64,000 bases of DNA, taken from Bacteroidales bacterium (GTDB lineage Bacteria; Bacteroidota; Bacteroidia; Bacteroidales; UBA12077). The stretch spans positions 1-64,000 of the forward strand of contig DAOWGM010000022.1 of the NCBI GenBank assembly GCA_030637515.1, given 5' to 3'. Below the pieces are notes generated by a model, which was given only the letters and a program-made list of their open reading frames with translations, was not told the DNA's origin and ran no database searches. The position numbers were made by a program, and so were the translations under genes. Shown piece by piece: positions 1 through 9,300 of the stretch (positions are counted from its first letter, which is position 1; each line of letters begins with the position of its first letter).

Positions 1-545
1 GCTACGAGCTAATTGTTCCTTTAATGCGTACAGCTACAATTGTTTTTGTTACTGTCAAAATTGTGGAGCCAAACTCAATTTTCACTATTCAGTTAGCAAA
101 AAGAGGAGAACTAATTACACATCATAAAGACAAAGCTGTACTTAATTTTATGAAGTTACATTCAGTTATTGAGAATGATTTTACAACCGTTCATGTTGAT
201 TCTAATTTGGGAGATTTGGTAAAGAATATCTCAAAATCGAAACGAAATATTTTTCCGGTTATCGATGACGATGGAATATTAAATGGATTGATTTTAATGG
301 ATGATATTCGTGAAATAATGTTTGATAAAGAAATGTATGAATCTACAATGGTTAATAATTTAATGATTTTACCACCTTCATATATTGGATTTAGAGATAC
401 AATGAAAGACGTAATTGAAAAATTTGAAACTACGGGAGCATGGAATTTGCCTGTTATTGACAATGCGAAGTATATTGGAATGGTATCAAAATCAAAATTA
501 TTTTCTGCTTACCGAAATCTTTTACTTGAAATTTCAGATGAATAA
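1..545 (+). CDS. ClC-type voltage-gated chloride channel, C-terminal part (5' end outside window)
   Basis: The reading frame is open from base 3 and has no start in the window, so this is the end of a longer gene. The first residues (YELIVPLMRTATI, then VKIVEPNSIFTIQLAKRGE) resemble the last membrane helix and post-membrane stretch of bacterial ClC chloride channels or Cl-/H+ antiporters. They are followed by two CBS motifs: FPVIDDDGILNGLILMDDI and the segment ending NLPVIDNAKYIGMVSKSKL. CBS pairs at the C terminus of ClC proteins sit in the cytoplasm and usually bind adenine nucleotides to modulate transport. An internal Met (base 24) could be mistaken for a start, but the frame continues upstream without a stop. 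The ion-conducting part is not visible, so chloride transport is an inference from the C-terminal signature. Confidence 0.85.
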   Translation, partial: YELIVPLMRTATIVFVTVKIVEPNSIFTIQLAKRGELITHHKDKAVLNFMKLHSVIENDFTTVHVDSNLGDLVKNISKSKRNIFPVIDDDGILNGLILMDDIREIMFDKEMYESTMVNNLMILPPSYIGFRDTMKDVIEKFETTGAWNLPVIDNAKYIGMVSKSKLFSAYRNLLLEISDE

Positions 546-555
546 ATTAGCTTTG
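526..555 (+). promoter_or_regulatory. Bacteroidetes-type promoter for the NifX-like gene
   Basis: TTG at 526-528, a 19-base spacer, then TAGCTTTG at 548-555, an exact match to the Bacteroidetes -7 consensus TAnnTTTG. The predicted start of transcription is about 25 bases before the ATG at 587. The -33 element lies inside the end of the ClC gene. This is one of the two best promoter matches in the window. Confidence 0.6.
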
Positions 556-586
556 CACCAGTTTTAATAATTAAAATAATTAAGAA

Positions 587-943
587 ATGAAAATAGCAGT
601 ACCAACAAGGAATAATAGTGTTGATGAACATTTTGGGCATTGTGAGTATTATACCATTTTTTCAGTTGACGATAATAAAAATGTAATAGAAAAAGAAGTT
701 ATTGAGTCACCACAGGGTTGTGGATGTAAGTCAAATATTGCAGGAATTCTTCAGCAAAAAGGTGTTAAATTGCTTTTAGCCGGGAATATGGGAGCAGGAG
801 CAATGAGTAAATTAAATGCTTTTGGAATAGATGTATTAAGAGGTTGTGCAGGAAATGTACAAGAAGTGACTGAAAATTATTTAAAAGGAGAGTTGAAAGA
901 TTCAGGAGAATCTTGTGAACATCATGATCATCATGGACATTAA
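587..943 (+). CDS. NifX/NifB-type dinitrogenase iron-molybdenum cofactor family protein
   Basis: A 118-residue single-domain protein of the NifX / NifB-C-terminal / NafY fold (PF02579). It starts MKIAVPTRNNSVDEHFGHC, the usual start of this family, and contains VDEHFGHC, a GCGCKS segment, the core LLLAGNMGAGAMSKLNAFGIDVLRGCAGNV and a C-terminal His-rich tail (CEHHDHHGH) that could bind metal. In nitrogen fixers such proteins carry FeMo-cofactor precursors. In many anaerobes that do not fix nitrogen, stand-alone copies occur and their role is unclear; metal-cluster binding is the usual suggestion. No nif genes lie nearby, so I infer a general iron-sulfur or metal-binding role. It has its own promoter and terminator and appears monocistronic. 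Confidence 0.85.
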   Translation: MKIAVPTRNNSVDEHFGHCEYYTIFSVDDNKNVIEKEVIESPQGCGCKSNIAGILQQKGVKLLLAGNMGAGAMSKLNAFGIDVLRGCAGNVQEVTENYLKGELKDSGESCEHHDHHGH

Positions 944-948
944 AATAA

Positions 949-972
949 AAAGCCGCTCTTTAAAGCGGCTTT
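949..972. terminator. Rho-independent terminator between convergent genes
   Basis: Stem AAAGCCGCT (949-957) pairs perfectly with AGCGGCTTT (964-972) around a six-base loop. It lies between the rightward NifX-like gene and the leftward gene at 993-1373, and the A/T runs on both sides let it work in either direction. Confidence 0.8.
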
Positions 973-992
973 AATTTTATATAGTTATAATA

Positions 993-1373
993 TTATTGTA
1001 AGTGTTTTAAATTCAAATAATACAGAACTATAAATAATGCAGTAAAGATTAATGCTAACCAGCCAAAGCCAAATACGAGCATTAGAATTTGTGCACCAAC
1101 ATAAATATAAAACCCCATTTTTTTAAGACCCCACATCATAACTGCTCCATATATTGAAGCCGCACTGAAAACTAAGGTTAATATTGGTTTTAAAATTCCG
1201 GCATCTGCTGCGCCAGCTCCTGCATAATTCGATAAGAAACTATTCATAGCTCCAATTCCAAAAATGCCTAATAAACTAAATAAAATTCCCAGACCGCTTC
1301 CAATAAAAGTTAAAATACATAATACCGTTAAAAATGGAGGTCTTTGGTTTGTTTGAACATTTTGTTCTTCCAT
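993..1373 (-). CDS. Small integral membrane protein of unknown function
   Basis: 126 residues with a short polar N terminus (MEEQNVQTNQRPP) and about four hydrophobic segments: residues ~14-40, ~58-80, ~86-103 and ~104-122. The first segment is a long Leu/Ile/Gly helix; a Gly/Ala-rich loop (SNYAGAGAADAG) separates it from the second. I recognise no catalytic motif. The protein resembles small four-helix membrane proteins common in Bacteroidetes. It stands alone, convergent with the NifX-like gene and sharing its terminator. A possible -7 box on this strand lies at 1399-1406. Function unknown. Confidence 0.7.
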   Translation of the reverse strand: MEEQNVQTNQRPPFLTVLCILTFIGSGLGILFSLLGIFGIGAMNSFLSNYAGAGAADAGILKPILTLVFSAASIYGAVMMWGLKKMGFYIYVGAQILMLVFGFGWLALIFTALFIVLYYLNLKHLQ

Positions 1374-1398
1374 GATAATAATTTTAGAGTTAATAATT

Positions 1399-1406
1399 CA
1401 AATCTA
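1399..1406 (-). promoter_or_regulatory. Possible -7 box (TAnnTTTG) for the small membrane protein
   Basis: On the minus strand the bases read TAGATTTG, an exact TAnnTTTG match 25 bases before the start codon at 1373. No convincing -33 TTG is seen at the expected distance, so this is a weaker call. Confidence 0.35.
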
Positions 1407-1624
1407 AATATATAAAAAAAGTTTGTCATACGATTTTATAAACTTAGAAATTAATTAACTATTTATAAACTAATATGATTATTTGAGTTATGACATTCGT
1501 TGTTCATCACCGAAAAGTAGCCGTTTGTTAATAAAATGTTAATATTCGTCAAAAAAATATCTTGTTAAATAATTGGAAATTAGAATAGTTCTTACTAAAA
1601 TTGATTGTCTTTTTACATTGGGGA

Positions 1625-2050
1625 ATGAATTTATACAAATCGGTAGTTGAAAATAGTCAAGTAAATGATGTGAATCATAATTTCAAAGTTCTCGTAGTTG
1701 AGGACGACGATGTGAGTTATTTACTTTTACATGAAATTTTATCTGCTTATCCAATAAATCTTGGTAGAGTTTATAATGGTGAAGAAGCAATTGATATTTT
1801 TATTAACGATAAAAAAGCTTATAATTTAGTTCTAATGGATATTCGTTTACCAAAGATAAATGGATATGATGCAACACGCGAAATTAAAGAAATCAATCCT
1901 TCAGTCCCTGTTATTGCAGTAACTGCATATGCACATACGCAAGGTGTTATAGATTGTTTTAGCTCAGGTTGCGATGAGTTTATTGCTAAACCTTTCGACA
2001 TTAATAAAATTGTTAAAGTGATAGAGCAATATTTAGTTCTTAGGAATTAA
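1625..2050 (+). CDS. Stand-alone response regulator receiver domain protein
   Basis: 141 residues forming one CheY-like receiver with no output domain. The acidic pocket is VVEDDD (residues 24-29); the phospho-acceptor is Asp72 in LVLMDIRLP; the switch Thr is Thr100 in AVTAYA; the conserved Lys is Lys122 in FIAKPFD. I place the start at the ATG at 1625; the frame can be extended to a TTG at 1601, but this adds only unconserved residues. The LMDI.LP and FIAKPxD sequences are close to the receivers of the two hybrid kinases at 48753-51044 and 60398-64000, so this may be a free receiver of that family, taking part in phosphorelay. No kinase is adjacent and the gene appears monocistronic. Confidence 0.88.
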   Translation: MNLYKSVVENSQVNDVNHNFKVLVVEDDDVSYLLLHEILSAYPINLGRVYNGEEAIDIFINDKKAYNLVLMDIRLPKINGYDATREIKEINPSVPVIAVTAYAHTQGVIDCFSSGCDEFIAKPFDINKIVKVIEQYLVLRN

Positions 2051-2115
2051 AAATACCTTCCTTTTTTATTAAGTAATCAATTTAAAAATAATTTTTTATT
2101 CATTGTATAATTCTC

Positions 2116-2123
2116 TAATTTTG
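2116..2123 (+). promoter_or_regulatory. Possible -7 box (TAATTTTG) for glyA
   Basis: Exact TAnnTTTG match 35 bases before the glyA ATG. The upstream region is T-rich but lacks a clear TTG at the usual spacing, so confidence is modest. Confidence 0.4.
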
Positions 2124-2158
2124 GAAAATTATTTTGAAATATATTAAAATTTATAATC

Positions 2159-3439
2159 ATGAATAGAGATACACAAATATTTGATTTAATTCAAAAAGAA
2201 AAAGAACGTCAAATAAATGGTATAGAGTTAATTGCATCGGAAAACTTTGTGAGTGAGCAGGTGTTGGAAGCAATGGGTTCTGTAATGACAAATAAATATG
2301 CAGAAGGTTATCCAGGAAAAAGATATTATGGTGGTTGCGAAGTTGTTGATCAATCAGAAGATCTTGCTAGGGAAAGATTAAAGCAATTGTATAATGCAGA
2401 ATGGGTAAATGTTCAACCACACTCAGGAGCACAGGCAAATGCTGCAGTATTTATGACAATTTTAAATCCTGGTGATACATTCATGGGTCTTGATTTAGCG
2501 CATGGAGGTCACTTGTCACATGGATCACCTGTAAACTTGTCTGGTATTTTATATCGCGCCGTTTCGTATGGTGTAAAAGAAGAAACCGGAATGGTTGACT
2601 ATGATATGATGGAAGAGGTTGCTTTAAAAGAAAAACCAAAAATGATAGTTGGTGGAGCTTCAGCTTATTCACGTGAGTGGGATTATAAACGAATGAGAGA
2701 AATTGCTGATAAAGTTGGAGCAATTTTAATGATTGATATGGCGCATCCTGCAGGATTAATTGCTGCTGGATTATTGAGTAATCCATTAGAATATGCACAT
2801 GTAGTAACTTCAACTACTCATAAAACATTACGTGGACCAAGAGGTGGAATTATATTAATGGGAAAAGATTTTGAAAATCCATTTGGTAAAACAACTCCAA
2901 AAGGTGTTATCAGAAAAATGTCATCTTTATTTGATTCTGGAGTTTTCCCAGGATCACAGGGTGGACCACTGGAACATGTAATTGCTGCAAAAGCAGTTTC
3001 TTTTCGCGAGGCTTTAGCACCTGAGTTTAAAGTATATCAAGCGCAGGTTAAAAAGAATGCTTCTGTTATGGCTGAAGAATTTATTAAAAAGGGATATAAA
3101 GTGATTTCAGGTGGTACGGATAATCATTCTATGCTAATCGACCTAAGAACAAAATTCCCTGAGATAACAGGTAAAGTAGTGGAGAACACATTGGTAAAAG
3201 CACATATTACAATTAACAAAAATATGGTACCATTCGATTCACGTTCACCATTCCAAACTTCAGGTATTAGAGTAGGAACATCTGCAATTACAACACGTGG
3301 ACTAACAGATGATAAGATTGCTAAAGTAGTTGATTTTGTTGATCAGGTTATTAGTAATGTTGAAGATGAGGCTGTTATAAATAAAGTTGGAAATGAAATA
3401 AAAGAAATGATGAGTAAATATCCATTGTTTGTTTATTAA
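2159..3439 (+). CDS. glyA: Serine hydroxymethyltransferase
   Basis: 426 residues, the normal length for bacterial SHMT. This PLP enzyme interconverts serine and glycine while loading tetrahydrofolate with a one-carbon unit, feeding purine, thymidylate and methionine synthesis. Visible signatures: [10 protein letters not shown] near the N terminus, the [14 protein letters not shown] folate/PLP region, the HSGAQAN motif, and the PLP-lysine motif [15 protein letters not shown] with Lys222. The C-terminal part keeps [14 protein letters not shown]. The N terminus starts [11 protein letters not shown], as in many Bacteroidetes homologues. It is monocistronic, with a possible promoter at 2116 and a strong terminator directly downstream. 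Cytoplasmic. No anomalies. Confidence 0.98.
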   Translation: MNRDTQIFDLIQKEKERQINGIELIASENFVSEQVLEAMGSVMTNKYAEGYPGKRYYGGCEVVDQSEDLARERLKQLYNAEWVNVQPHSGAQANAAVFMTILNPGDTFMGLDLAHGGHLSHGSPVNLSGILYRAVSYGVKEETGMVDYDMMEEVALKEKPKMIVGGASAYSREWDYKRMREIADKVGAILMIDMAHPAGLIAAGLLSNPLEYAHVVTSTTHKTLRGPRGGIILMGKDFENPFGKTTPKGVIRKMSSLFDSGVFPGSQGGPLEHVIAAKAVSFREALAPEFKVYQAQVKKNASVMAEEFIKKGYKVISGGTDNHSMLIDLRTKFPEITGKVVENTLVKAHITINKNMVPFDSRSPFQTSGIRVGTSAITTRGLTDDKIAKVVDFVDQVISNVEDEAVINKVGNEIKEMMSKYPLFVY

Positions 3440-3456
3440 TATAAAACCTAATTATT

Positions 3457-3490
3457 AAAAGAGCTGTTAGTTATAACAGCTCTTTTTTTT
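3457..3490 (+). terminator. Rho-independent terminator of glyA
   Basis: Perfect stem GAGCTGTTA (3461-3469) with TAACAGCTC (3474-3482), extended by an A4/T4 pairing, loop GTTA, followed by an uninterrupted T run to 3490. Confidence 0.88.
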
Positions 3491-3536
3491 ATCCTGAATT
3501 TTACTTTTATATTTACATAAACTTAAATGCAAATAC

Positions 3537-4313
3537 ATGGAATGGTATATTATATTAGCTGTTATTGGAGTTGGGTTTATAGCTGGTTTTATTAACACTT
3601 TAGCAGGTAGTGGTTCTTTATTAACTCTACCTTTATTAATGTTTTTAGGTTTACCTGCAAATGTTGCTAATGGAACAAACCGCATTGCTATTCTATTGCA
3701 AAATGTTGTTGCAGTAGCAAGTTTTAAAAAACAAAAAGTTCTCGATTTTAAGCATGGTTTGTGGTTAGGAGTTCCAGCGGTTATAGGTTCATTTATTGGA
3801 GCTCTGATTGCGATTAATCTGAATGAAGAGATTATGACAAAAACCATCGGTGGTATGCTGGTCTTTATGCTATTTATTATAATTTATAAGCCTGATAAAT
3901 GGATCAAAGGTAAAGCTGGAGAGGTAAATGCTAAACCAGGAGTATTTCAGCTGATCATATTTTTCTTTATAGGAATGTATGGAGGTTTTATACAGGCAGG
4001 AGTGGGGTTCTTTTTATTAGCAGGCTTAGTGTTAGGTGCTGGTCTTGATTTAGTAAGAGCAAATGCACTTAAGGTATTTATAATTTTACTTTATACTCCA
4101 ATAGCGCTGGTTATTTTTATGATAAATAATCAGGTTGATTATAAATTGGGATTAATTTTGGCAGTTGGAAATATGCTCGGAGCTTTTGTAGGAGCAAAAG
4201 CAACAGTAAGCTGGGGGCCAAAGTTTGTTCGATATATTCTACTTATAGCAGTTTCAGTATCAGCTATAAAACTACTTGGTTTATTCGATTTAATAAAATC
4301 TATTGTAGTCTGA
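3537..4313 (+). CDS. TauE/SafE-family membrane permease (sulfite/sulfonate exporter family)
   Basis: 258 residues and almost entirely hydrophobic, with about eight predicted membrane helices. The N terminus carries the family's first signature (GFIAGFINTLAGSGSLLTLPLLMFLGLP), and the second half repeats it as GMYGGFIQAGVGFFLLAGLVLGAGLD, reflecting the internal duplication typical of TauE/SafE (PF01925). Characterised members export sulfite, sulfoacetate or related anions, but substrate cannot be read from sequence and nearby genes do not suggest one. The last 14 bases overlap the 3' end of the convergent tonB gene, so the two transcripts have complementary ends. Transport is well supported; the substrate is unknown. 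Confidence 0.88.
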   Translation: MEWYIILAVIGVGFIAGFINTLAGSGSLLTLPLLMFLGLPANVANGTNRIAILLQNVVAVASFKKQKVLDFKHGLWLGVPAVIGSFIGALIAINLNEEIMTKTIGGMLVFMLFIIIYKPDKWIKGKAGEVNAKPGVFQLIIFFFIGMYGGFIQAGVGFFLLAGLVLGAGLDLVRANALKVFIILLYTPIALVIFMINNQVDYKLGLILAVGNMLGAFVGAKATVSWGPKFVRYILLIAVSVSAIKLLGLFDLIKSIVV

Positions 4314-5112
4314 AGAAATACGTGATTGTTCCTTTTTGATATGCAGGAGCATCAGGCTTTTTATCAAATTTAGCTTTTAATGCAGCTTTTTTTGCAGCAG
4401 ATAATAATTTCGCATCTAAGGTAGTACTTCCTTTTACTCCAGGAACTGCACTGGTTACATTACCATATTTATCAACAGTAATTTCTACAACAACTTTTCC
4501 TTCTATTTGATATTTATATTCTGGTTTTGGTAAGGATTCTGGATTTCTACCTGCAAGACTAAAGCTGGTTCCGCTTGTTCCCATACTTTCTCCACCAGTA
4601 TGATTTTGCGAGTCTACTGATCCTGTTGTTGATCCTTGGTTTCCCTGACCTTCAGTTTCACCTTCAGAAGAATTGTTGTCATTATTACGATTTCTCCCAG
4701 GAAATAAAGCATTCTCATTGACTGTTCTTTCTATTACCTCAGGAGTTTCTTCTTTCTCTATTTCAGTTTGGATTTCCTTTTCTATTTCTTCTTTCTTTTC
4801 TCCTTGTTTTTTTATTGATGGAGCTTCTTCATAATCTTGAGTTATGGAGCCATCATCTGAATCTGAAGAGGTAGTTTCAGGAACAGACTCTTGACTTTCT
4901 TGTGCAGATTCTTGTTGTGCCGATTCTGAATATCGGGGTTCAACCTGTCCAAAACCGTCTTCACTATCACCAAAATTAATAAGAATACCTTCTTCATCAG
5001 GTAATGGTAAAGGTGTTGAATAACCAAAAATCATAAAAATAGCACCAATTATTATATGAAAAATAATTGTACCAATTATGCCTGTTTTATGTTTTTTAAT
5101 GTACTCTGACAT
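4300..5112 (-). CDS. tonB: TonB energy-transducer protein
   Basis: 270 residues. An N-terminal cytoplasmic stretch is followed by one membrane helix (~11-30, GIIGTIIFHIIIGAIFMIFGY), then a long low-complexity periplasmic linker rich in Glu, Ser and Gln (~35-185). The linker includes an IEKEIQTEIEKEE segment instead of the Pro-Lys repeats of E. coli TonB. The C-terminal domain (~190-270) ends with the typical VVVEITVDKYGNVTSAVPGVKGSTTLDAKLLSAA..A..KF and a final beta strand ITYFFRLQ. TonB carries proton-motive energy from ExbBD to outer-membrane receptors such as those at 18772-21444 and 53462-55894. It is the last gene of the leftward tamB-exbB-exbD-tonB cluster, one base after exbD, and overlaps the convergent TauE-like gene by 14 bases. 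Confidence 0.92.
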   Translation of the reverse strand: MSEYIKKHKTGIIGTIIFHIIIGAIFMIFGYSTPLPLPDEEGILINFGDSEDGFGQVEPRYSESAQQESAQESQESVPETTSSDSDDGSITQDYEEAPSIKKQGEKKEEIEKEIQTEIEKEETPEVIERTVNENALFPGRNRNNDNNSSEGETEGQGNQGSTTGSVDSQNHTGGESMGTSGTSFSLAGRNPESLPKPEYKYQIEGKVVVEITVDKYGNVTSAVPGVKGSTTLDAKLLSAAKKAALKAKFDKKPDAPAYQKGTITYFFRLQ

Positions 5113-5113
5113 T

Positions 5114-5512
5114 TTAATTTGCCTGTGTGGCTAATATTAGTTTCCACTTATTGTCTTTAGCAATATTCATTATTTTAACCATTGCATGAATCGGAATATT
5201 TTCATCGCAATGTAGTGAAATGGTTGGTTCTTCAACATTATCACTATTAAATCTATATTGTAATATTCCTTCAATATCTTCTAATGGAATTTGATTGGAT
5301 TCAATATAATAATTTAAATCACTGGTAATTGAAATTGTTGTTATAGCTGATGCAGAAGTCTGGTGAGAGCTCTTAGGTAATAACAATTTTAATGCGTTTG
5401 GTGCAATAAGTGTTGAAGTTACCATAAAGAAAATCAACAATAGAAAAACAATGTCAGTCATTGACGACATATTAAAATTAGCATTTACTTTTGTTCTTCT
5501 TTTTAATGCCAT
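5114..5512 (-). CDS. exbD: ExbD/TolR-type biopolymer transport protein
   Basis: 132 residues: basic N terminus (MALKRRTKVN), one membrane helix with the conserved proton-channel aspartate (Asp20 in MSSMTDIVFLLLIFFMVTSTL), and a periplasmic domain ending in a short beta/alpha fold. ExbD forms the proton-driven motor with ExbB and passes energy to TonB. It lies 16 bases after exbB and ends one base before tonB, so translation is probably coupled. The length is close to the E. coli protein (141 residues). TolR is the alternative assignment, but the immediately following tonB favours ExbD. Confidence 0.93.
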   Translation of the reverse strand: MALKRRTKVNANFNMSSMTDIVFLLLIFFMVTSTLIAPNALKLLLPKSSHQTSASAITTISITSDLNYYIESNQIPLEDIEGILQYRFNSDNVEEPTISLHCDENIPIHAMVKIMNIAKDNKWKLILATQAN

Positions 5513-5528
5513 GAGAGGTTAATTTTAG

Positions 5529-6227
5529 TTATTCTACAGGTTCGTTAAGTAAGTCCATGAACTCGGAAGTATTTGCCTCTAATTGAAAAATTACTTTTTC
5601 AACTTTTGCAACAAGAATATTATAAGCAAGATAAGCTAATATTCCTACCATTAAACCGGCCACAGTTGTAACCATTGCAGTGTAAATTCCATTTGAAAGC
5701 AAACTTACATCAATATTATTTCCTGCATTTGACATATCATAAAAGGCTCTAATCATTCCTATAACTGTTCCTAAAAAACCAATCATAGGTGCGGCTCCTG
5801 AAACAGTAGCTAAAGTAGGTAAGCTTTTTTCAAGTGTTGAAATTTCCAGATTACCAATAGTTTCAATAGCTGCATTAATATCATTTAATGGTCTTCCAAT
5901 TCGTTGTAAACCCTTTTCAATCATTCTGGCCACAGGGCTATTTGTTGACTGACATAAAGCTAAGGCTGAATCTATTTTATCATCGTGTATGTAATCCTTT
6001 ATTTTATTCATAAAGTTAATATCCGTTTGAGATGCTTTTTTAATAGCAAGATACCTTTCAATAAAGATGTAAACTGCAATTACTGAAAGAATTGCAATCG
6101 GAATCATTATCCATCCACCTTTAATTGCAAGTTCCCAGTATGATAATTTTAATTCTCCGGCTTCAGTAACTGCTGTATTAATGCTGTCCTGTAAGTTTAT
6201 TTGTAAAATCATGAACAGGTTTATCAT
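5529..6227 (-). CDS. exbB: ExbB/TolQ/MotA proton-channel protein
   Basis: 232 residues with three membrane helices. The first is at about 37-55 (GGWIMIPIAILSVIAVYIFIERYLA). The two helices of the channel core lie at about 135-165 (VSGAAPMIGFLGTVIGMIRAF) and 180-205 (TTVAGLMVGILAYLAYNIL). The APMIGFLGTV..MI.AF and TTV.GL motifs define the family. It assembles as the pentameric channel around ExbD. First of the exbB-exbD-tonB trio, 85 bases downstream of tamB on the same strand; it could be read through from tamB, and I see no terminator in the gap. The short N-terminal extension (MINLFMILQINLQDSINTA) is unremarkable. Confidence 0.94.
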   Translation of the reverse strand: MINLFMILQINLQDSINTAVTEAGELKLSYWELAIKGGWIMIPIAILSVIAVYIFIERYLAIKKASQTDINFMNKIKDYIHDDKIDSALALCQSTNSPVARMIEKGLQRIGRPLNDINAAIETIGNLEISTLEKSLPTLATVSGAAPMIGFLGTVIGMIRAFYDMSNAGNNIDVSLLSNGIYTAMVTTVAGLMVGILAYLAYNILVAKVEKVIFQLEANTSEFMDLLNEPVE

Positions 6228-6312
6228 ATTTTAATAATTTTATTTATTGTTTAAACGAATTTAATATTGTTTTATTTTTTCACTATTCTTTTCCCAAAAT
6301 TACAAAAAAACA

Positions 6313-9300
6313 TTAGTCGCTTTCATCATTTTCTTTTTTTCTGTGAAATCTATTCCAAAATTTATTTAATAATTCAGAGAAAGAATTAAATTCTTCACGG
6401 TAGAATACTCCAACACCTTGTGTGTAAGGTGCATTTTCGTATAGAAGTTTATCATTAGATTCATTAAATGCTTTAAGACGTATTTTACCACTTTTATTTA
6501 ATTTTACATCTACATTAAAATCACCAACAATATTACTTGCCTGATTTACTGTTTGCCCGCCATAACCAACATTTCCATTAATACTAACTCTGTCGTTTAG
6601 TAATTGTGTTGAAAGAGCAACTTCAACTTCGTCTTTTGATATTTCATCACCAGGTCTGTAATTAACACCAACATCCCACTCGTCGCTAATTTGTGATAAC
6701 CAGTGGCTTAGCTGATTTGATAAAAGCTCGCTGGTAGTAACTGTTCCCAAGCCTGCTGTGGCAGATCCATCAGAAAGGTATGCATCAGAGCCAGTTTGTT
6801 CAGGCATAAACGAGTTTAAAACCAATAATGATAAAAACTGTTTATTTAATTTTTCTTCTGTATTTATCGCCGTTTTGAGTAATGTTTTTGCTTCATCACC
6901 AGCCGTTGGGAGATTTATATCAAACTTTATATTTGGATTCATTAATTTTTCAGTAAGATATACCTGACACTCAACAGGAATACGCTTTTTATAATAGTCC
7001 TTATTTGTATAATAGCTAGTGTCAATAACTAAACTATTTAACGAGGTTTTTAAATTATAGACTGCTTCAAAATCAACATTTGCATCATAAGGTTCTCCAT
7101 TCCATATGATATTACTTCCGCGTTCAATTTTAAACTTTTTATTAATTACATTCTGTAATGTAAACAGATAATCTCCTTCTTCAATGGTAAAATCGCCATA
7201 CATTTTGAAATCGTTATCTGAGCCAATTTCCATTTTTAAATCTCCTTCACCTTTACCTCTGATAACATCACCAATCTTAGAATCAAAAATAAGTTGAGCT
7301 TCAACATCAGGAGTAATTTCTAATTCAAAATTCAATCTAAAACCTGAGAAATCAGGACCATATTCTTCCGGCAATGTTTTTATTTCTTCTGATTTATTAA
7401 CAAAAGTCAGGAATTCCATATTATCGGCACTATTTGTTTGTACTAAAGGAATACTTATTTTAGTGCCTTTTTCTGTTTTAGCTGATATATCTAAAAATGT
7501 ATTACCCTTGTTACCAACAATACTTATAATTCCCGAAGTAAATCCCGTGCCATAAAAAGCTTCATTATCTTCAACTGTAGTGTTTAATGAATGGATTTTA
7601 TTTGCCTCTATATTAAAATCTACACTAATTTCTTTGTTAGGGCCAAACTTTACTTGTCCATTGGTTTTGGCATCATTTTTAAATGAATCATAAACATCGA
7701 CATTATTGAACTTTAAGATATTATTATCAACAATTGCTTCTGTTGTAAAATAATACCTTGTTTTAATATAATCAATTGTCATTGCTGCATCATTTATATA
7801 GATAAAACCATTAAATTGTGGTTTCTTTAATAGTCCTGTAACAATCACAGATCCATCACCTAAACCTGTTATATCAGAAGAAAAACTTTTTAAAAATGGA
7901 TTTAGAATATGTAAGCCCAATTTATCGAGAATCACGTTAAACTGCACACTTTTATCTTCGGGATAATAATTCCCAGATACATTTACAGTTCTATTATTAT
8001 TTTCTAAAGTAGATGCTTCAAGCTGAATTGCTTTATATTTATCAATCCAACGACTATATATTTGGGTATAACCCAGATTTTCATTGTTTAGAACTAAATT
8101 ATCAATTTCAATATTAGCATAAAATAAGGGGCTTTTATATAGATTAGAGAAATTAGCCTCACCATTAATTATTCCCTCAAATTCTAGTTTATTATTCTTA
8201 GTTAATATATTAACATTGGAAAGATTCATTTTATTAAAACTAAGAAATAAAGTGTCGTCATCGTTTTCTGAGATTATTCCTTCTGCATTAAAAGTTTGAT
8301 TGCCATGACTAACAGTGAAATTATTTAGTGAATAAGAAGTTGTATCAATATTAATGGATGATTTACTTATGTACCATAATGAGTCTTTAACAATTACTTG
8401 AGATGGAAGAATAGTTATGTCAAATGATGGATTGTCAAAAGGCTTTTCTTGCTTTATAGAAGTTGATGCAAGTATTTTTCCTTTATTAATTACAGTATCT
8501 TTATCATTCCAGTCAATTTTCAAATCAATAGTATTCTTATGAATTATTGATGTAGATTTAAATTTCTCAAGAACAAAGTAATTATTTAATAGCAGACTAT
8601 TGCTCTTTGTGAGTGCTGTAAAAATACTATCATTAGAAAATGTGCTAATATCAAGATTATAAAATGTATGATTGTTTAATTTGAATTCTTTAGCAAAGGC
8701 ATTTAGCAAAAACCTTTTTTGTTCAGCATTATAATTGAATTCAATAATTGAACTATCGCTAATAAAAACTTTAGGCAGAAAAAAATGGGCCAGTTTATCT
8801 GTTTTTTTTAGATCTATATTTAATGCAAAACTGTTGTTAAAATTTAGATCTGTAGTATCTTCTGCTTGATGAACAAGTGCAGGTAGATAATTATAATACA
8901 TGTTTTTTAAGGATTGAACCAAATGGGTCGGTTTGTAAGTTCCGTGAAGTGAGGCATCAATATAATCTGATTTTAGCTCAATTCGATGTGTGTCCAACCC
9001 TTGTTCAGAAACCAGTTTTAAAGTGTCAAAACTTATTGAATCATTTAGCTTATGTAGTGTTGCATTGGAAAAGTTTATTTCCCCAATAGTATTGTCAAGA
9101 TTATTTCCTTCAAAGTTTGCATTTAAACTAAATGATAAATTTGAAGTAGTATCTTCTTTATCGATATTTAGTCCATAAAGATTAGCATATGGTACATCTG
9201 TATTAAAATTAAAAACTGGAATTTCTTTTGAGAAATCAATATCTCCAGAAAAATTAAGCTTAATATTTGGATCGGAAATACTAAGAATACCGTTATATGT

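Noticed and set aside
1601..1624. Extension of the receiver gene to a TTG start
   Set aside because: Adds only eight residues unrelated to the receiver fold; the ATG at 1625 is preferred.
2481..2813. Antisense open frame inside glyA
   Set aside because: Low-complexity shadow of the glyA reading frame with no family resemblance; similar antisense frames elsewhere were dropped for the same reason.
4300..4313. 14-base convergent overlap of TauE-like and tonB genes as a regulatory device
   Set aside because: Short convergent overlaps are common in compact genomes; no further evidence.
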